From Streptomyces sp. NBC_00353 (GTDB lineage Bacteria > Actinomycetota > Actinomycetes > Streptomycetales > Streptomycetaceae), in assembly GCF_036108815.1 (NCBI RefSeq), contig NZ_CP107985.1:5146001-5210000 (forward strand): DNA of 64,000 bases, in the 5' to 3' direction. The translations under genes and the position numbers were made by a program. The notes beneath the pieces were generated by a model. That model worked only from the letters and a program-made list of their open reading frames with translations. It did not search any database and was not told the origin of the DNA. This document shows, piece after piece, positions 7,868 to 15,215 of this stretch (the stretch's first letter is position 1; each line of letters opens with the position of its first letter).

Positions 7868-8647
7868 ATGCGCACAACCACGCGCCTCGGCCTGCTCGGT
7901 ACCGGCGTCGCACTGGTCGCCACCGCGATCGGCGCCACCGCCGCCCAGGCGGAGGACGGCGGCGAGGGCAACATCACCATCGACAAGGTCGTCGTCAACG
8001 GCGGCAAGCCGGTCGTAGTTGGTACCACCAAGGTGGTGTCCGCCAAGGTCTCCGTGACCGCGTCGGACGATTCGGGCATCGCCGAGACCACGTACATCAG
8101 CGCCTTCGGTCCGAAGCCGAACTTCGCGCAGGTCTGGGACGACGAGATCACGTGTGTGAAGGCGAGTGCCACCACGTCGACCTGCACGGGCACGCTGACG
8201 TTCGACCCGCAGGCGTCGACCGGCTTCGTCGGCAACAGCGCGGCGGCCACCTGGAACCTCGGCACGCTGGTCTCCGCCAATGACTACGACTACATCCACC
8301 GGGACGCGGCCACCACGTTCAAGGTGCAGCGCTACTCGCGGCTCACCACGAACGCCTCGCCCGAGCCCGTCAAGAAGGGCAAGACCATCACGGTCACCGG
8401 CCTGCTGTCCCGGGCCAACTGGGACACCAACAAGTACATGGGCTACACGCAGCAGAAGGTGACGCTGCAGTACCGCAAGAAGACCTCCAGCACGTACACC
8501 GACGTCAAGACGGTCACGTCGTCCTCGACGGGCTCCCTGAAGACGACAGTCACCGCGTCCGCGGACGGATACTTCCGCTACAAGTTCGCCGGCACCTCGA
8601 CCACCCCGGCCGTGACCTCCACCAGCGACTTCGTGGACGTCCAATAG
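7868..8647 (+). CDS. DUF5707-type secreted protein, paralogue 3
   Basis: 259 residues; the ATG at 7868 follows GGGGGG at 6-nt spacing. Signal peptide MRTTTRLGLLGTGVALVATA ends near AAQAED. Domain 1 has IDKVVVNGGKPVVVGTTK, VSVTASDDSGIAE and ATTSTCTGTLTF. Domain 2 begins LTTNASPEPVKKGKTITVTG and ends FAGTSTTPAVTSTSDFVDVQ, nearly the wording of paralogue 2. The last strands are the best conserved part of the family, while the first domain diverges most, as expected if it does the ligand binding. Exported; function unknown. Confidence 0.85.
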   Translation: MRTTTRLGLLGTGVALVATAIGATAAQAEDGGEGNITIDKVVVNGGKPVVVGTTKVVSAKVSVTASDDSGIAETTYISAFGPKPNFAQVWDDEITCVKASATTSTCTGTLTFDPQASTGFVGNSAAATWNLGTLVSANDYDYIHRDAATTFKVQRYSRLTTNASPEPVKKGKTITVTGLLSRANWDTNKYMGYTQQKVTLQYRKKTSSTYTDVKTVTSSSTGSLKTTVTASADGYFRYKFAGTSTTPAVTSTSDFVDVQ

Positions 8648-8737
8648 CCACGCACCAAGGGCGTTTCTGACGGCTCTTGAAGCCGTCCGATGGCTGTCAC
8701 CAACGGCCCCGGCGAGACAGTCGGCGCCTCACGAAGT

Positions 8738-8790
8738 GACGGCAGGGCCGCGGCCTGGTGTCATTCATGCCAGGCCGCGGCCCTGCCGTC
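8738..8790 (+). terminator. Perfect 21-bp hairpin downstream of DUF5707 paralogue 3
   Basis: Arms 8738-8758 and 8770-8790 are exact reverse complements (left arm starts GACGGCAGGGCC, right arm ends CCTGCCGTC) with an 11-nt loop. It lies about 90 nt past the stop codon. Probably a transcription terminator or mRNA-stabilising 3' end. Confidence 0.65.
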
Positions 8791-8893
8791 GTCATGCGCG
8801 GGCGGGACACCCTCGGCGTCCCGCCCGTCCCCGATCCCCGATCCGGAGAGCCGCTTGTGCTCGCTGCAGCGCCTGAGGGTGCTGTCGTCGGCG

Positions 8894-8989
8894 GGCAGTG
8901 ATCGGTGTGCAGGTCCACTTCCCGGCCGCGTCCACCGTCGCGGTGCAGACGATGCTGCCCGCGTCGGTCAGCCTTACCGTGCTCCCCGC
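8894..8989 (-). pseudogene. Fragment of a bacterial Ig-like domain
   Basis: A minus-strand frame reads GSTVRLTDAGSIVCTATVDA followed by AGKWTCTPI. This is the strand pattern V-x-V-x-D-x-x-G-x-x-x-C-x-x-x-V-x-x-x-G-x-W-x-C seen in repeated Ig-like adhesion domains. Sequence on both sides in this frame is low-complexity Arg/Pro-rich and not protein-like. Read as a leftover of a larger surface-protein gene. Confidence 0.35.
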
Positions 8990-9152
8990 CCTCCCCGGTC
9001 CCGGCGAAAGCCGGAGTGCCGTCGCGGAGAGTCCGGCCGTCCGCGGGTGTCGTCGGCCAACCCCAACGCGATCTGCTGGGGTTCCTGCCCCGGGAATTGC
9101 GGTCTCCTTCGTTCTCCTCGGCGTCTCCAGCGTAGCGTTCACTTTCGTTCTA

Positions 9153-9277
9153 TTGCAACGAATGAAGAGCAAGCGTTGCGTTAGATTTGAAGCCGTTGCA
9201 ACGATTTCACGGCTTTCACCTGCACTGATTGCAGTCATGCGCAACGAGTCTATTGAGGGATTCTTGAACGCAACGTA
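9153..9277 (+). promoter_or_regulatory. Cluster of GCAACG / CGTTGC boxes
   Basis: Five boxes in 125 bp before the DUF4097-DrrAB operon: TTGCAACG at 9153, GCGTTGCG at 9173, the palindrome CGTTGCAACG at 9194-9203, GCGCAACGA at 9239 and AACGCAACGT at 9268. The first two form an inverted pair. This looks like the binding region of a dimeric repressor or activator, but no regulator gene is next to it. Confidence 0.5.
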
Positions 9278-9318
9278 GCTTTTCCTTCATCGGAAACACC
9301 GAGCCGAAGGAGAGCACG

Positions 9319-9987
9319 ATGCAGAAGTTCGACACCCCCGCCCCGATCTCCGCCATCCTCGACGTCCCCGCGGGACGCATCCGGTTCATCGCCGCCGACC
9401 GGGCCGACACCGCGGTCGAGATCCTGCCCGCGGACGCCTCGAAGGGCCGCGACGTGAAGGCTGCGGAGCAGATCACTGTCGAATACGGCGACGGCGTCCT
9501 GCGGGTCGAGGCCTCACCGGCGAAGAACCGGATCCTCGGCAGCTCCGGATCCGTCGAGGTGACCATCCAGCTGCCCGTCGGCTCCCGCATCGAGGCGAAG
9601 GCGGCCAGCGCCGAGTTCCGGGGCGTCGGACGACTCGGCGACGTCGGCTTCGAGGGCGCGCAGGGCTCGGTCAAGCTCGACGAGACCGCCAGTGCCCGCC
9701 TCACCCTCCTCGCCGGTGACGTCTCGGTCGGCCGCCTGGGCGGCCCCGCGGAGATCAGCACCAAGAAGGGCGACATCCGGATCGCCGAGGCCGTGCGCGG
9801 CACGGTCGTGCTGCACACCGAGGCCGGTGAGGTGTCGGTCGGCGCCGCCCGCGGGGTCTCCGCCTCCCTGGACGCCGGCACCACCTACGGCCGGATCCAC
9901 AACGCGCTCAAGAACACCGACGGCGCCGCCGGCCTGAACATCCACGCGACCACCGCCTACGGCGACATCGTCGCCCGCAGCCTCTGA
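9319..9987 (+). CDS. DUF4097 family beta-strand repeat protein
   Basis: 222 residues; the ATG at 9319 has GAAGGAG 6 nt upstream. There is no signal peptide, so it is cytoplasmic. The sequence is a ladder of short beta strands (IRFIAADRADTAVEIL, VTIQLPVGSRIEAKAASAEF, GDVSVGRLGGPAEISTKKGDI, GTVVLHTEAGEVSVGAARGV), the DUF4097 adhesin-like pattern predicted to form a right-handed beta-helix. In actinobacteria this protein commonly precedes DrrAB-type exporters, as here with a 13-nt gap, so co-transcription is likely. Its role in the export system is unknown. Confidence 0.85.
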   Translation: MQKFDTPAPISAILDVPAGRIRFIAADRADTAVEILPADASKGRDVKAAEQITVEYGDGVLRVEASPAKNRILGSSGSVEVTIQLPVGSRIEAKAASAEFRGVGRLGDVGFEGAQGSVKLDETASARLTLLAGDVSVGRLGGPAEISTKKGDIRIAEAVRGTVVLHTEAGEVSVGAARGVSASLDAGTTYGRIHNALKNTDGAAGLNIHATTAYGDIVARSL

Positions 9988-10000
9988 AGGAGCACCGATC

Positions 10001-10963
10001 ATGACCAACCCGGCCATCGCGGCGAACGGTCTGCGCAAGTCCTACGGCGACAAGGTCGTGCTCGACGGCATCGACCTGACGGTGCCGGCCGGCACTGTCT
10101 TCTCCCTGCTCGGCCCGAACGGCGCAGGCAAGACCACCGCCGTCAAGATCCTCTCCACCCTCATCACCGCCGACGCCGGCGAGATCCGCGTCGGCGGCCA
10201 CGACCTGACCACCGACCCACAGGCCGTACGCGCCACGATCGGCGTCACCGGGCAGTTCTCCGCCGTCGACGGGCTGATCACCGGCGAGGAGAACATGCTC
10301 CTCATGGCGGACCTGCACCACCTGTCCAAGCGCGAGGGGCGGCGGGTCACCGCCGAACTGCTGGAGCGCTTCGACCTGGTGGAGGCCGCGAAGAAGCCCG
10401 CCTCCACCTACTCCGGCGGCATGAAGCGCCGCCTGGACATCGCCATGACCCTGGTCGGCGACCCGCGGATCATCTTCCTCGACGAACCCACCACCGGCCT
10501 CGACCCCCGCTCCCGCCACAACATGTGGCAGATCATCCGCGAGCTCGTCTCCGGCGGCGTCACCGTCTTCCTCACCACCCAGTACCTGGAGGAGGCCGAC
10601 GAGCTCGCCGACCGCATCGCGGTACTCAACGACGGCAAGATCGCCGCCGAGGGGAGCGCCGACGAGCTGAAGCGGCTGATCCCCGGCGGACACGTCCGGC
10701 TCCGCTTCACCGACCCGGCCGCCTACCAGTCGGCCGCCTCCGCGCTGCGCGAGGTCACCCGGGACGACGAGGCACTGTCCCTGACCATCCCCAGCGGCGG
10801 CAGCCAGCGCGAGCTGCGCTCCATCCTCGACTGGCTGGACTCCGCCGGCATCGAGGCCGACGAACTGACCGTGCACACCCCCGACCTCGACGACGTGTTC
10901 TTCGCCCTGACCGGCTCCAGCGTGCCCAGTCAGACCAACCAGCCCAAGGAGGCTGTCCGATGA
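10001..10963 (+). CDS. drrA: Daunorubicin-resistance-type ABC transporter, ATP-binding subunit
   Basis: 320 residues. Walker A LLGPNGAGKTTAVKIL lies near residue 40, a Q-loop at GVTGQFSAVDGLITGEEN, the signature YSGGMKRRLDIAMTL near 137, Walker B IIFLDEPTTGLDP near 160, and an H-loop region TTQYLEEADELADRIAV. The C-terminal 90 residues match the DrrA extra domain. Together with the permease at 10960 (ATGA overlap) it should form an exporter of a hydrophobic compound, possibly self-resistance or lipid export. The substrate cannot be read from sequence. The start ATG follows GAAGGAG. Confidence 0.92.
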   Translation: MTNPAIAANGLRKSYGDKVVLDGIDLTVPAGTVFSLLGPNGAGKTTAVKILSTLITADAGEIRVGGHDLTTDPQAVRATIGVTGQFSAVDGLITGEENMLLMADLHHLSKREGRRVTAELLERFDLVEAAKKPASTYSGGMKRRLDIAMTLVGDPRIIFLDEPTTGLDPRSRHNMWQIIRELVSGGVTVFLTTQYLEEADELADRIAVLNDGKIAAEGSADELKRLIPGGHVRLRFTDPAAYQSAASALREVTRDDEALSLTIPSGGSQRELRSILDWLDSAGIEADELTVHTPDLDDVFFALTGSSVPSQTNQPKEAVR

Positions 10964-11736
10964 GCGCCCTCTCCCTCGCGGTACGCGACTCGAACACGAT
11001 GCTGCGCCGCAACCTGCTGCACGCGCGCCGCTACCCGTCCCTCACCCTGAACCTGCTGCTCACCCCGGTCATGCTGCTGCTGCTCTTCGTCTACATCTTC
11101 GGCGACACCATGAGCGGCGGCGCGGGCCGCTCCGCCTACATCGCCTACATCGTCCCCGGCATCCTGCTCATGACCATCGGCTCCACCGTCGTCGGCACCG
11201 CCGTCTCGGTCTCCACCGACATGAACGAAGGCATCATCGCCCGCTTCCGCACCATGGCCATCCACCGCAGCTCCGTGCTGTTCGGGCATGTCGCCGGCAG
11301 CGTGCTGCAGGCGATCATGAGCGTGGTCCTGGTCGGGGCCGTCGGCGTCGCGATGGGCTTCCGCTCCACGGATGCCACGGTCCTGGAATGGCTGGCAGCA
11401 TTCGGGCTGCTCGCGCTGGTCGCCCTGGCATTCACCTGGATCGCGGTCGGCATGGGCCTGGGCAGTCCCAACGCCGAAGCCGCCAGCAACAACGCCATGC
11501 CGCTGATCCTCCTCCCCCTCATCTCCAGCGCCTTCGTCCCCCTGAACTCGATGCCCGGCTGGTTCCAGCCGATCGCCGAGTACCAGCCCTTCACCCCCGC
11601 CATCGAAACCCTGCGCGGCCTCCTCCTCGGCACCGAGATCGGCCACAACGGGTGGATCGCCCTCGCCTGGTGCCTGGGCCTGACCGTCCTCGGCTACCGC
11701 TGGTCCAAGGCACAGTTCAACCGCGACCCCAAATAG
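10960..11736 (+). CDS. drrB: DrrB-type ABC-2 transporter permease
   Basis: 258 residues starting at an ATG that overlaps the drrA stop by 4 nt, so translation is coupled. It has six membrane segments in the ABC-2 layout, including LTLNLLLTPVMLLLLFVYIF, YIVPGILLMTIGSTVVGTAV, LQAIMSVVLVGAVGVAMGF, WLAAFGLLALVALAFTWIAV and LILLPLISSAFVPLNSMP. The DrrB-family SSAFVP and MPGWFQPIAEYQPFTP stretches are present. Pairs with DrrA. Confidence 0.9.
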   Translation: MSALSLAVRDSNTMLRRNLLHARRYPSLTLNLLLTPVMLLLLFVYIFGDTMSGGAGRSAYIAYIVPGILLMTIGSTVVGTAVSVSTDMNEGIIARFRTMAIHRSSVLFGHVAGSVLQAIMSVVLVGAVGVAMGFRSTDATVLEWLAAFGLLALVALAFTWIAVGMGLGSPNAEAASNNAMPLILLPLISSAFVPLNSMPGWFQPIAEYQPFTPAIETLRGLLLGTEIGHNGWIALAWCLGLTVLGYRWSKAQFNRDPK

Positions 11737-12224
11737 GCGACATGACGCGGGCTGCCTTCCGCCACTCGTCCCGCCCCAAGGCGGCGTACACCGACACCGC
11801 GTCGGCGTACGCCGCCCCGTCCGCGTCATCGGCCGCCCCCGGGCCCGGACCGCAGACCGGATCGCCAACAAGATCTCCCAGAAGCTGGGCTGCCCCGCAA
11901 GGCCGCTGTTCGCCCCCGAGACCTCGGCGCGCGATCCGGGAGGATCGACTCGCCTTCCAGCCGTTCTCCGGAAACGCGCGGGTGCTGGATGTCGGGGCGC
12001 TGGAAGCACTCAGTGCCCTACAGCCGCTCTCACCCTCGCCGGCCCCCAAGAATTCCTTCCGGTTCTCATACAACTCTTCAAGGTCGTCGGGGGTCTTCAG
12101 TTCGCCACCCGCTCGCGTCTCTCGTGGGTCACCGAGGACGCCCCCGGCGGACTCGGGCCCGACCGCACCCCAAATGACTCGGGCCCGCTCTCGGCGGGCC
12201 CCGCATGCCGCCGGAGAACTCTGT
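11737..12224. other. Intergenic region, possible decayed coding DNA
   Basis: About 490 bases between drrB and the FG-GAP gene. Two short stretches look protein-like, TADRIANKISQKLG on the plus strand and LKTPDDLEELYENRKEFLG on the minus strand, but neither sits in a credible gene and no family is recognised. A hairpin is at 12181-12201. Confidence 0.35.
12181..12201 (+). promoter_or_regulatory. GC hairpin just upstream of the FG-GAP gene
   Basis: GGGCCCGC, loop TCTCG, GCGGGCCC: a perfect 8-bp stem ending 23 nt before the ATG at 12225. It could be a leader hairpin or the terminator of an upstream transcript. Confidence 0.4.
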
Positions 12225-13652
12225 ATGCACTTCCTCCAGCACCTCCGCACCGCCCTGGCCGTCGCCATCCTGGCCACCGGCCTCACGCCGCTCGCCACCG
12301 CTGCCCCGGCGCGGGCCGCCACTCCGGCCAAGTACCCCGACGACTTCAACGGTGACGGCTACCGGGACATCGCCGTCGCCTCCCCGTGGGCCCAGATCGG
12401 CAGCAAGAAGGAGGCCGGTCACGTCAGCGTCCTCTACGGCTCCGCCTCCGGCACCTCCACCAGCCTCCCGTTCGCCGTCCACCAGGGCCGGGTCGGAGTC
12501 CCCGGCAGCCCGGAGGCCGGGGACGAGTTCGGCCGAGTCATCACCAGCGCCGACCTCGACCGCGACGGGTACGCCGACCTCATCGCCGGATCCCCGAACG
12601 AGAAGGTGGGCACACGGACCGGCCAGGGTGCCGTGACCGTGGTCTGGGGCGGTTCAGCCGGGCTCAACCAGGGCGCGTCCATCTCCAACAAGAAGCCCAC
12701 CGTCGAGGGCCACTACGGCAGCGCCCTGGCGGCGGGCGACTTCACCGGAGACGGCAACCCCGACCTGGTGGCCGCGGAAGGCGAGGGGCTGCGCCTGTTC
12801 CGGGGGCCGTTCACCCGCACCGGCACCCCCCGTTCCACCTCCTACATCAGCCTCGGCGGATATGGAGCGCTGCGACTCGTGGCCGGGAAGATCAACAACA
12901 ACGCCTATGTCGATCTCGTCGTCGTCAACGAGCGGAACACCCGTGTCCTGAAAGGCACCGCTACCGGGCTGACGATGACCGGCAAGACCACGGTCGCGGG
13001 CGAGTTCTCTGCATACGGGTGCAGCGCCGCCGCCACCATTGGTGATTTCGACAAGGACGGATACGGCGACGTCGTCGTGGCGAAGGGCTGGGCAACCGGG
13101 AACGGAGTGGCGTACGCGGGCAGTCTGACCGTCGCGTACGGCAGCTCCACCGGCCTCAGCACCACCCGCGCCACCAAGACCTTCACCCAGGCGACCTCCG
13201 GAGTCCCCGGCACCCCCGAGAAGCAGGACCACTTCGGCTGCTCGGTGTCGGCCGGTGACGTCACTGGCGACGGTCGCGCCGACCTGCTCGTGGGCGTCCC
13301 CGGTGAGCTCGGCAGCGGTCTCGGCGCCGGTGGTGTCACGCTGCTCAAGGGCTCGTCTTCCGGGCTGACCGGCGCGAACTCCCGCTGGCTGGACGCCAAC
13401 ACCAGCGGCGTGCCGAACGAGTACACCCAAGACTTCGGGCTCGCGGTCCATGTCACCGACACGGACGGCGACGGCCGCGCGGACGCCGCGGTCAGCGACC
13501 CCGGAGCGCACGCCTATGACGGTGCCGTCTGGTACCTCCGCAGCACTGGTGCCCAGCTGACCGGCGAAGGCTCCTCGATCATCTACGCCCCGCGCACCGA
13601 GACCACGGGCACGGACGCCTGGCACAACTTCGGTATGGCTTTCGCGGACTGA
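12225..13652 (+). CDS. Secreted FG-GAP (integrin alpha-like) repeat protein
   Basis: 475 residues; the ATG at 12225 follows GGAG at 8-nt spacing. Signal peptide MHFLQHLRTALAVAILATGL ends near APARAA. About six FG-GAP repeats follow, each with a calcium-loop motif D-x-N/D-x-D-G-x-x-D: DFNGDGYRDIAV, DLDRDGYADLIAG, DFTGDGNPDLVA, DFDKDGYGDVVVA, DVTGDGRADLLVG and DTDGDGRADAAV. Such proteins fold as a calcium-bound seven-bladed propeller outside the cell. No enzymatic domain is attached. A compound hairpin follows the stop. Confidence 0.9.
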   Translation: MHFLQHLRTALAVAILATGLTPLATAAPARAATPAKYPDDFNGDGYRDIAVASPWAQIGSKKEAGHVSVLYGSASGTSTSLPFAVHQGRVGVPGSPEAGDEFGRVITSADLDRDGYADLIAGSPNEKVGTRTGQGAVTVVWGGSAGLNQGASISNKKPTVEGHYGSALAAGDFTGDGNPDLVAAEGEGLRLFRGPFTRTGTPRSTSYISLGGYGALRLVAGKINNNAYVDLVVVNERNTRVLKGTATGLTMTGKTTVAGEFSAYGCSAAATIGDFDKDGYGDVVVAKGWATGNGVAYAGSLTVAYGSSTGLSTTRATKTFTQATSGVPGTPEKQDHFGCSVSAGDVTGDGRADLLVGVPGELGSGLGAGGVTLLKGSSSGLTGANSRWLDANTSGVPNEYTQDFGLAVHVTDTDGDGRADAAVSDPGAHAYDGAVWYLRSTGAQLTGEGSSIIYAPRTETTGTDAWHNFGMAFAD

Positions 13653-13653
13653 C

Positions 13654-13704
13654 GGGCAGGCAGGGAGGACCCGAGCGGACCGCTCCGCTCGCGTCGCCCT
13701 GCCC
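13654..13704 (+). terminator. Compound hairpin after the FG-GAP gene
   Basis: Inner stem CGAGCGGA-CCGC-TCCGCTCG (13672-13691) nested inside an outer pairing of GGGCAGG (13654-13660) with CCTGCCC (13698-13704). It starts two bases after the stop codon. Confidence 0.6.
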
Positions 13705-14187
13705 CTCGCACGCTCACCGCATCCGCCGCACCAACGTGCCAAGGAGCCCCGTCAACCATCCGGCTCTGGCTGCGCTCCTACCTTCGGCCCGCTCAGCCCG
13801 AAGCGGGTGTCGCAGGCCTGCCGGGGGCACGCGACCGAGGGCCGACTCAGGAGCGGTTTCCTCCCAGCCCCCTTTTGCCGCTCTCGGAGCCGTGGGTATG
13901 GCAGGTCGAACACGGGGTCGGACATGACGGGTCAGGCCGGCCGCCGCCTCGCGCTGCCGCCCAAGGTCCCAAGGGTGCGCGGGCGCTGGCATGAAGCTGT
14001 CCTGCACCGTGCAACATGTTGACACCGAAGTCTCTTTATCGGACGCCCTGCCGCTGGCATTGTTTTCCCCGCAAGCACGGTCCGGTGAATTCGGGGGAAT
14101 CAATGACCGCCAATGCCAGGCGCACTTCGCAACGCGTCATCCAGTTTGTCGCGCCGTCTTTCTTGGCCGAAATTCCCTCGTTCGCCG

Positions 14188-14233
14188 TACGGTCCGTTCA
14201 CCCGGTGAACGGGTGGCAGTGATCCGGACCGTA
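14188..14233 (+). promoter_or_regulatory. Nested palindromes upstream of the SDP-like unit
   Basis: CCGTTCACC-C-GGTGAACGG (14194-14212) is a perfect 9-bp inverted repeat. A second outer pair, TACGGTCC (14188-14195) and GGACCGTA (14226-14233), surrounds it. It ends 20 nt before the start codon, so it could be a repressor site at the transcription start or a leader hairpin gating translation. Confidence 0.55.
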
Positions 14234-14253
14234 GAGAGAGAACAGGGGAGAAC

Positions 14254-14580
14254 ATGAAGAAGGCAATCGCTGCTGCCGGTATCGCACTCGGTGGTGCGGC
14301 TCTGGTGCTGTCCGTCCAGGGCTCGGCCCAGGCCGCTCCCGCGGCACCGGTTCTGCAGCAGGCGTCCGTCACCAAGGGCGGCCCCGAAGCCGCTCCCATG
14401 TGGATCGGATCCGTCGCCAAGATCGCCCAGAAGGCGTACGTGCACGGCAAGGCGGCCGCCGGCACTACCGCCCTCCGTAACCAGGTCGGCAACATGACGA
14501 AGATCGCCAGCCTTGGCTCAGCCCCCAAGGACGGCGCCGGCGCCGGCACCCGGTCGGCAGAGACGATCTTCGACAAGTGA
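14254..14580 (+). CDS. Small secreted peptide precursor, candidate SDP-like toxin
   Basis: 108 residues. The ATG is preceded by AGGGGAG at about 5 nt. Residues 1-27 form a clear signal peptide (MKKAIAAAGIALGGAALVLS, cleavage after AQA). The mature part is about 80 residues, small-residue-rich, with an amphipathic stretch at about 49-85 (MWIGSVAKIAQKAYVHGKAA, then RNQVGNMTKIASL) and a hydrophilic tail ending TIFDK. It has no cysteine, unlike Bacillus SdpC. Its stop overlaps the start of the DUF5819 gene (TGATG), and an HTTM gene follows. By position it is the likely substrate of those two proteins. That role is inference. Confidence 0.65.
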   Translation: MKKAIAAAGIALGGAALVLSVQGSAQAAPAAPVLQQASVTKGGPEAAPMWIGSVAKIAQKAYVHGKAAAGTTALRNQVGNMTKIASLGSAPKDGAGAGTRSAETIFDK

Positions 14581-15215
14581 TGGCACACCGCATGACCAGG
14601 AGGGCGGTGCTGCTTGTCGGCGCCGCCCTCCTGGGCCTTCATTTCCTCCTCGCCGCCTTCTCGCAGAGCCCGTACACCCCGATAAAACTGCGTTACTACG
14701 ACAAGGTGAGCGACTATCTGGACCCCTATTTCGCACAGAACTGGATGCTTTTCGCACCCGACCCGCTCGCAGACGACCGCGGAATTCTAGCCCGGGCGAA
14801 ATGTGCGGACGGCCGGGTCACCGAGTACTACGACGTGACGTCGCCGTACATTCACGCCGCGCAGGACAGCCGGTTCTTCCCCTCCCGTATGTCACGGCTG
14901 GTCGGCAGCAGCCTGCAGTCCCTCTACAACTCGGACCCGCTGCTCGACCGGCTGCGCAAGTCGGAGAAGGAGAAGGAGAAGCCGGTTCTTCCCCTCATGC
15001 CGTACGAGAAGAGCTCACGCGAGGACGCCGTCCGCTTCCTCTCCCGGTACTCCATGACGCAGATGCCTCAGGCGTGCGGAGGCGATCCCCGGAGCATCCA
15101 GATCCGCATGTACGTAAGGGAGTTGCCGCCCTGGTCGAAGCGCGACGACCCGAGCGCGAAGGACAGGATCAGCGTGCAGGACTTCGACTGGCAGAAGGCA
15201 GGTGACCTGCGATGA
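14580..15215 (+). CDS. DUF5819 family protein (SdpA-like)
   Basis: 211 residues from the ATG overlapping the previous stop; an in-frame GTG at 14577 and an ATG at 14592 are alternatives. One N-terminal hydrophobic segment (AVLLVGAALLGLHFLLAAF) should anchor it, with the rest outside. The family signature YLDPYFAQNWMLFAPDPLAD is followed by the conserved DVTSPYIHAAQDSRFFPSRM and SRLVGSSLQSLY. The Q-x-W-x-x-F-x-x-x-P pattern recalls SdpA of Bacillus, needed for SDP toxin maturation. It ends in an ATGA overlap with the HTTM gene, so the two are translationally coupled. Confidence 0.75.
   Translation: MAHRMTRRAVLLVGAALLGLHFLLAAFSQSPYTPIKLRYYDKVSDYLDPYFAQNWMLFAPDPLADDRGILARAKCADGRVTEYYDVTSPYIHAAQDSRFFPSRMSRLVGSSLQSLYNSDPLLDRLRKSEKEKEKPVLPLMPYEKSSREDAVRFLSRYSMTQMPQACGGDPRSIQIRMYVRELPPWSKRDDPSAKDRISVQDFDWQKAGDLR

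Larger units (their letters stand above)
8648..9318. other. Long intergenic region upstream of the DUF4097-DrrAB operon
   Basis: About 670 bases. The first part carries a very strong hairpin (8738-8790). The middle holds a short Ig-like remnant on the minus strand. The last 150 bases are AT-richer and carry repeated GCAACG boxes. Confidence 0.5.
13653..14253. other. Intergenic region, no gene recognised
   Basis: About 600 bases. It begins with a compound terminator hairpin (13654-13704) and ends with the operator-like palindrome of the SDP-like unit (14188-14233). The centre shows no convincing coding frame on either strand. Confidence 0.45.

Noticed and set aside
11737..12224. Possible TetR-type or other gene between drrB and the FG-GAP gene
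   Set aside because: Short protein-like stretches occur on both strands but none forms a continuous gene with a start and a recognisable domain.
14011..14046. TTGACA-like -35 element upstream of the SDP-like unit
   Set aside because: TTGACA is present at 14019 but no acceptable -10 hexamer lies 16-18 nt downstream.
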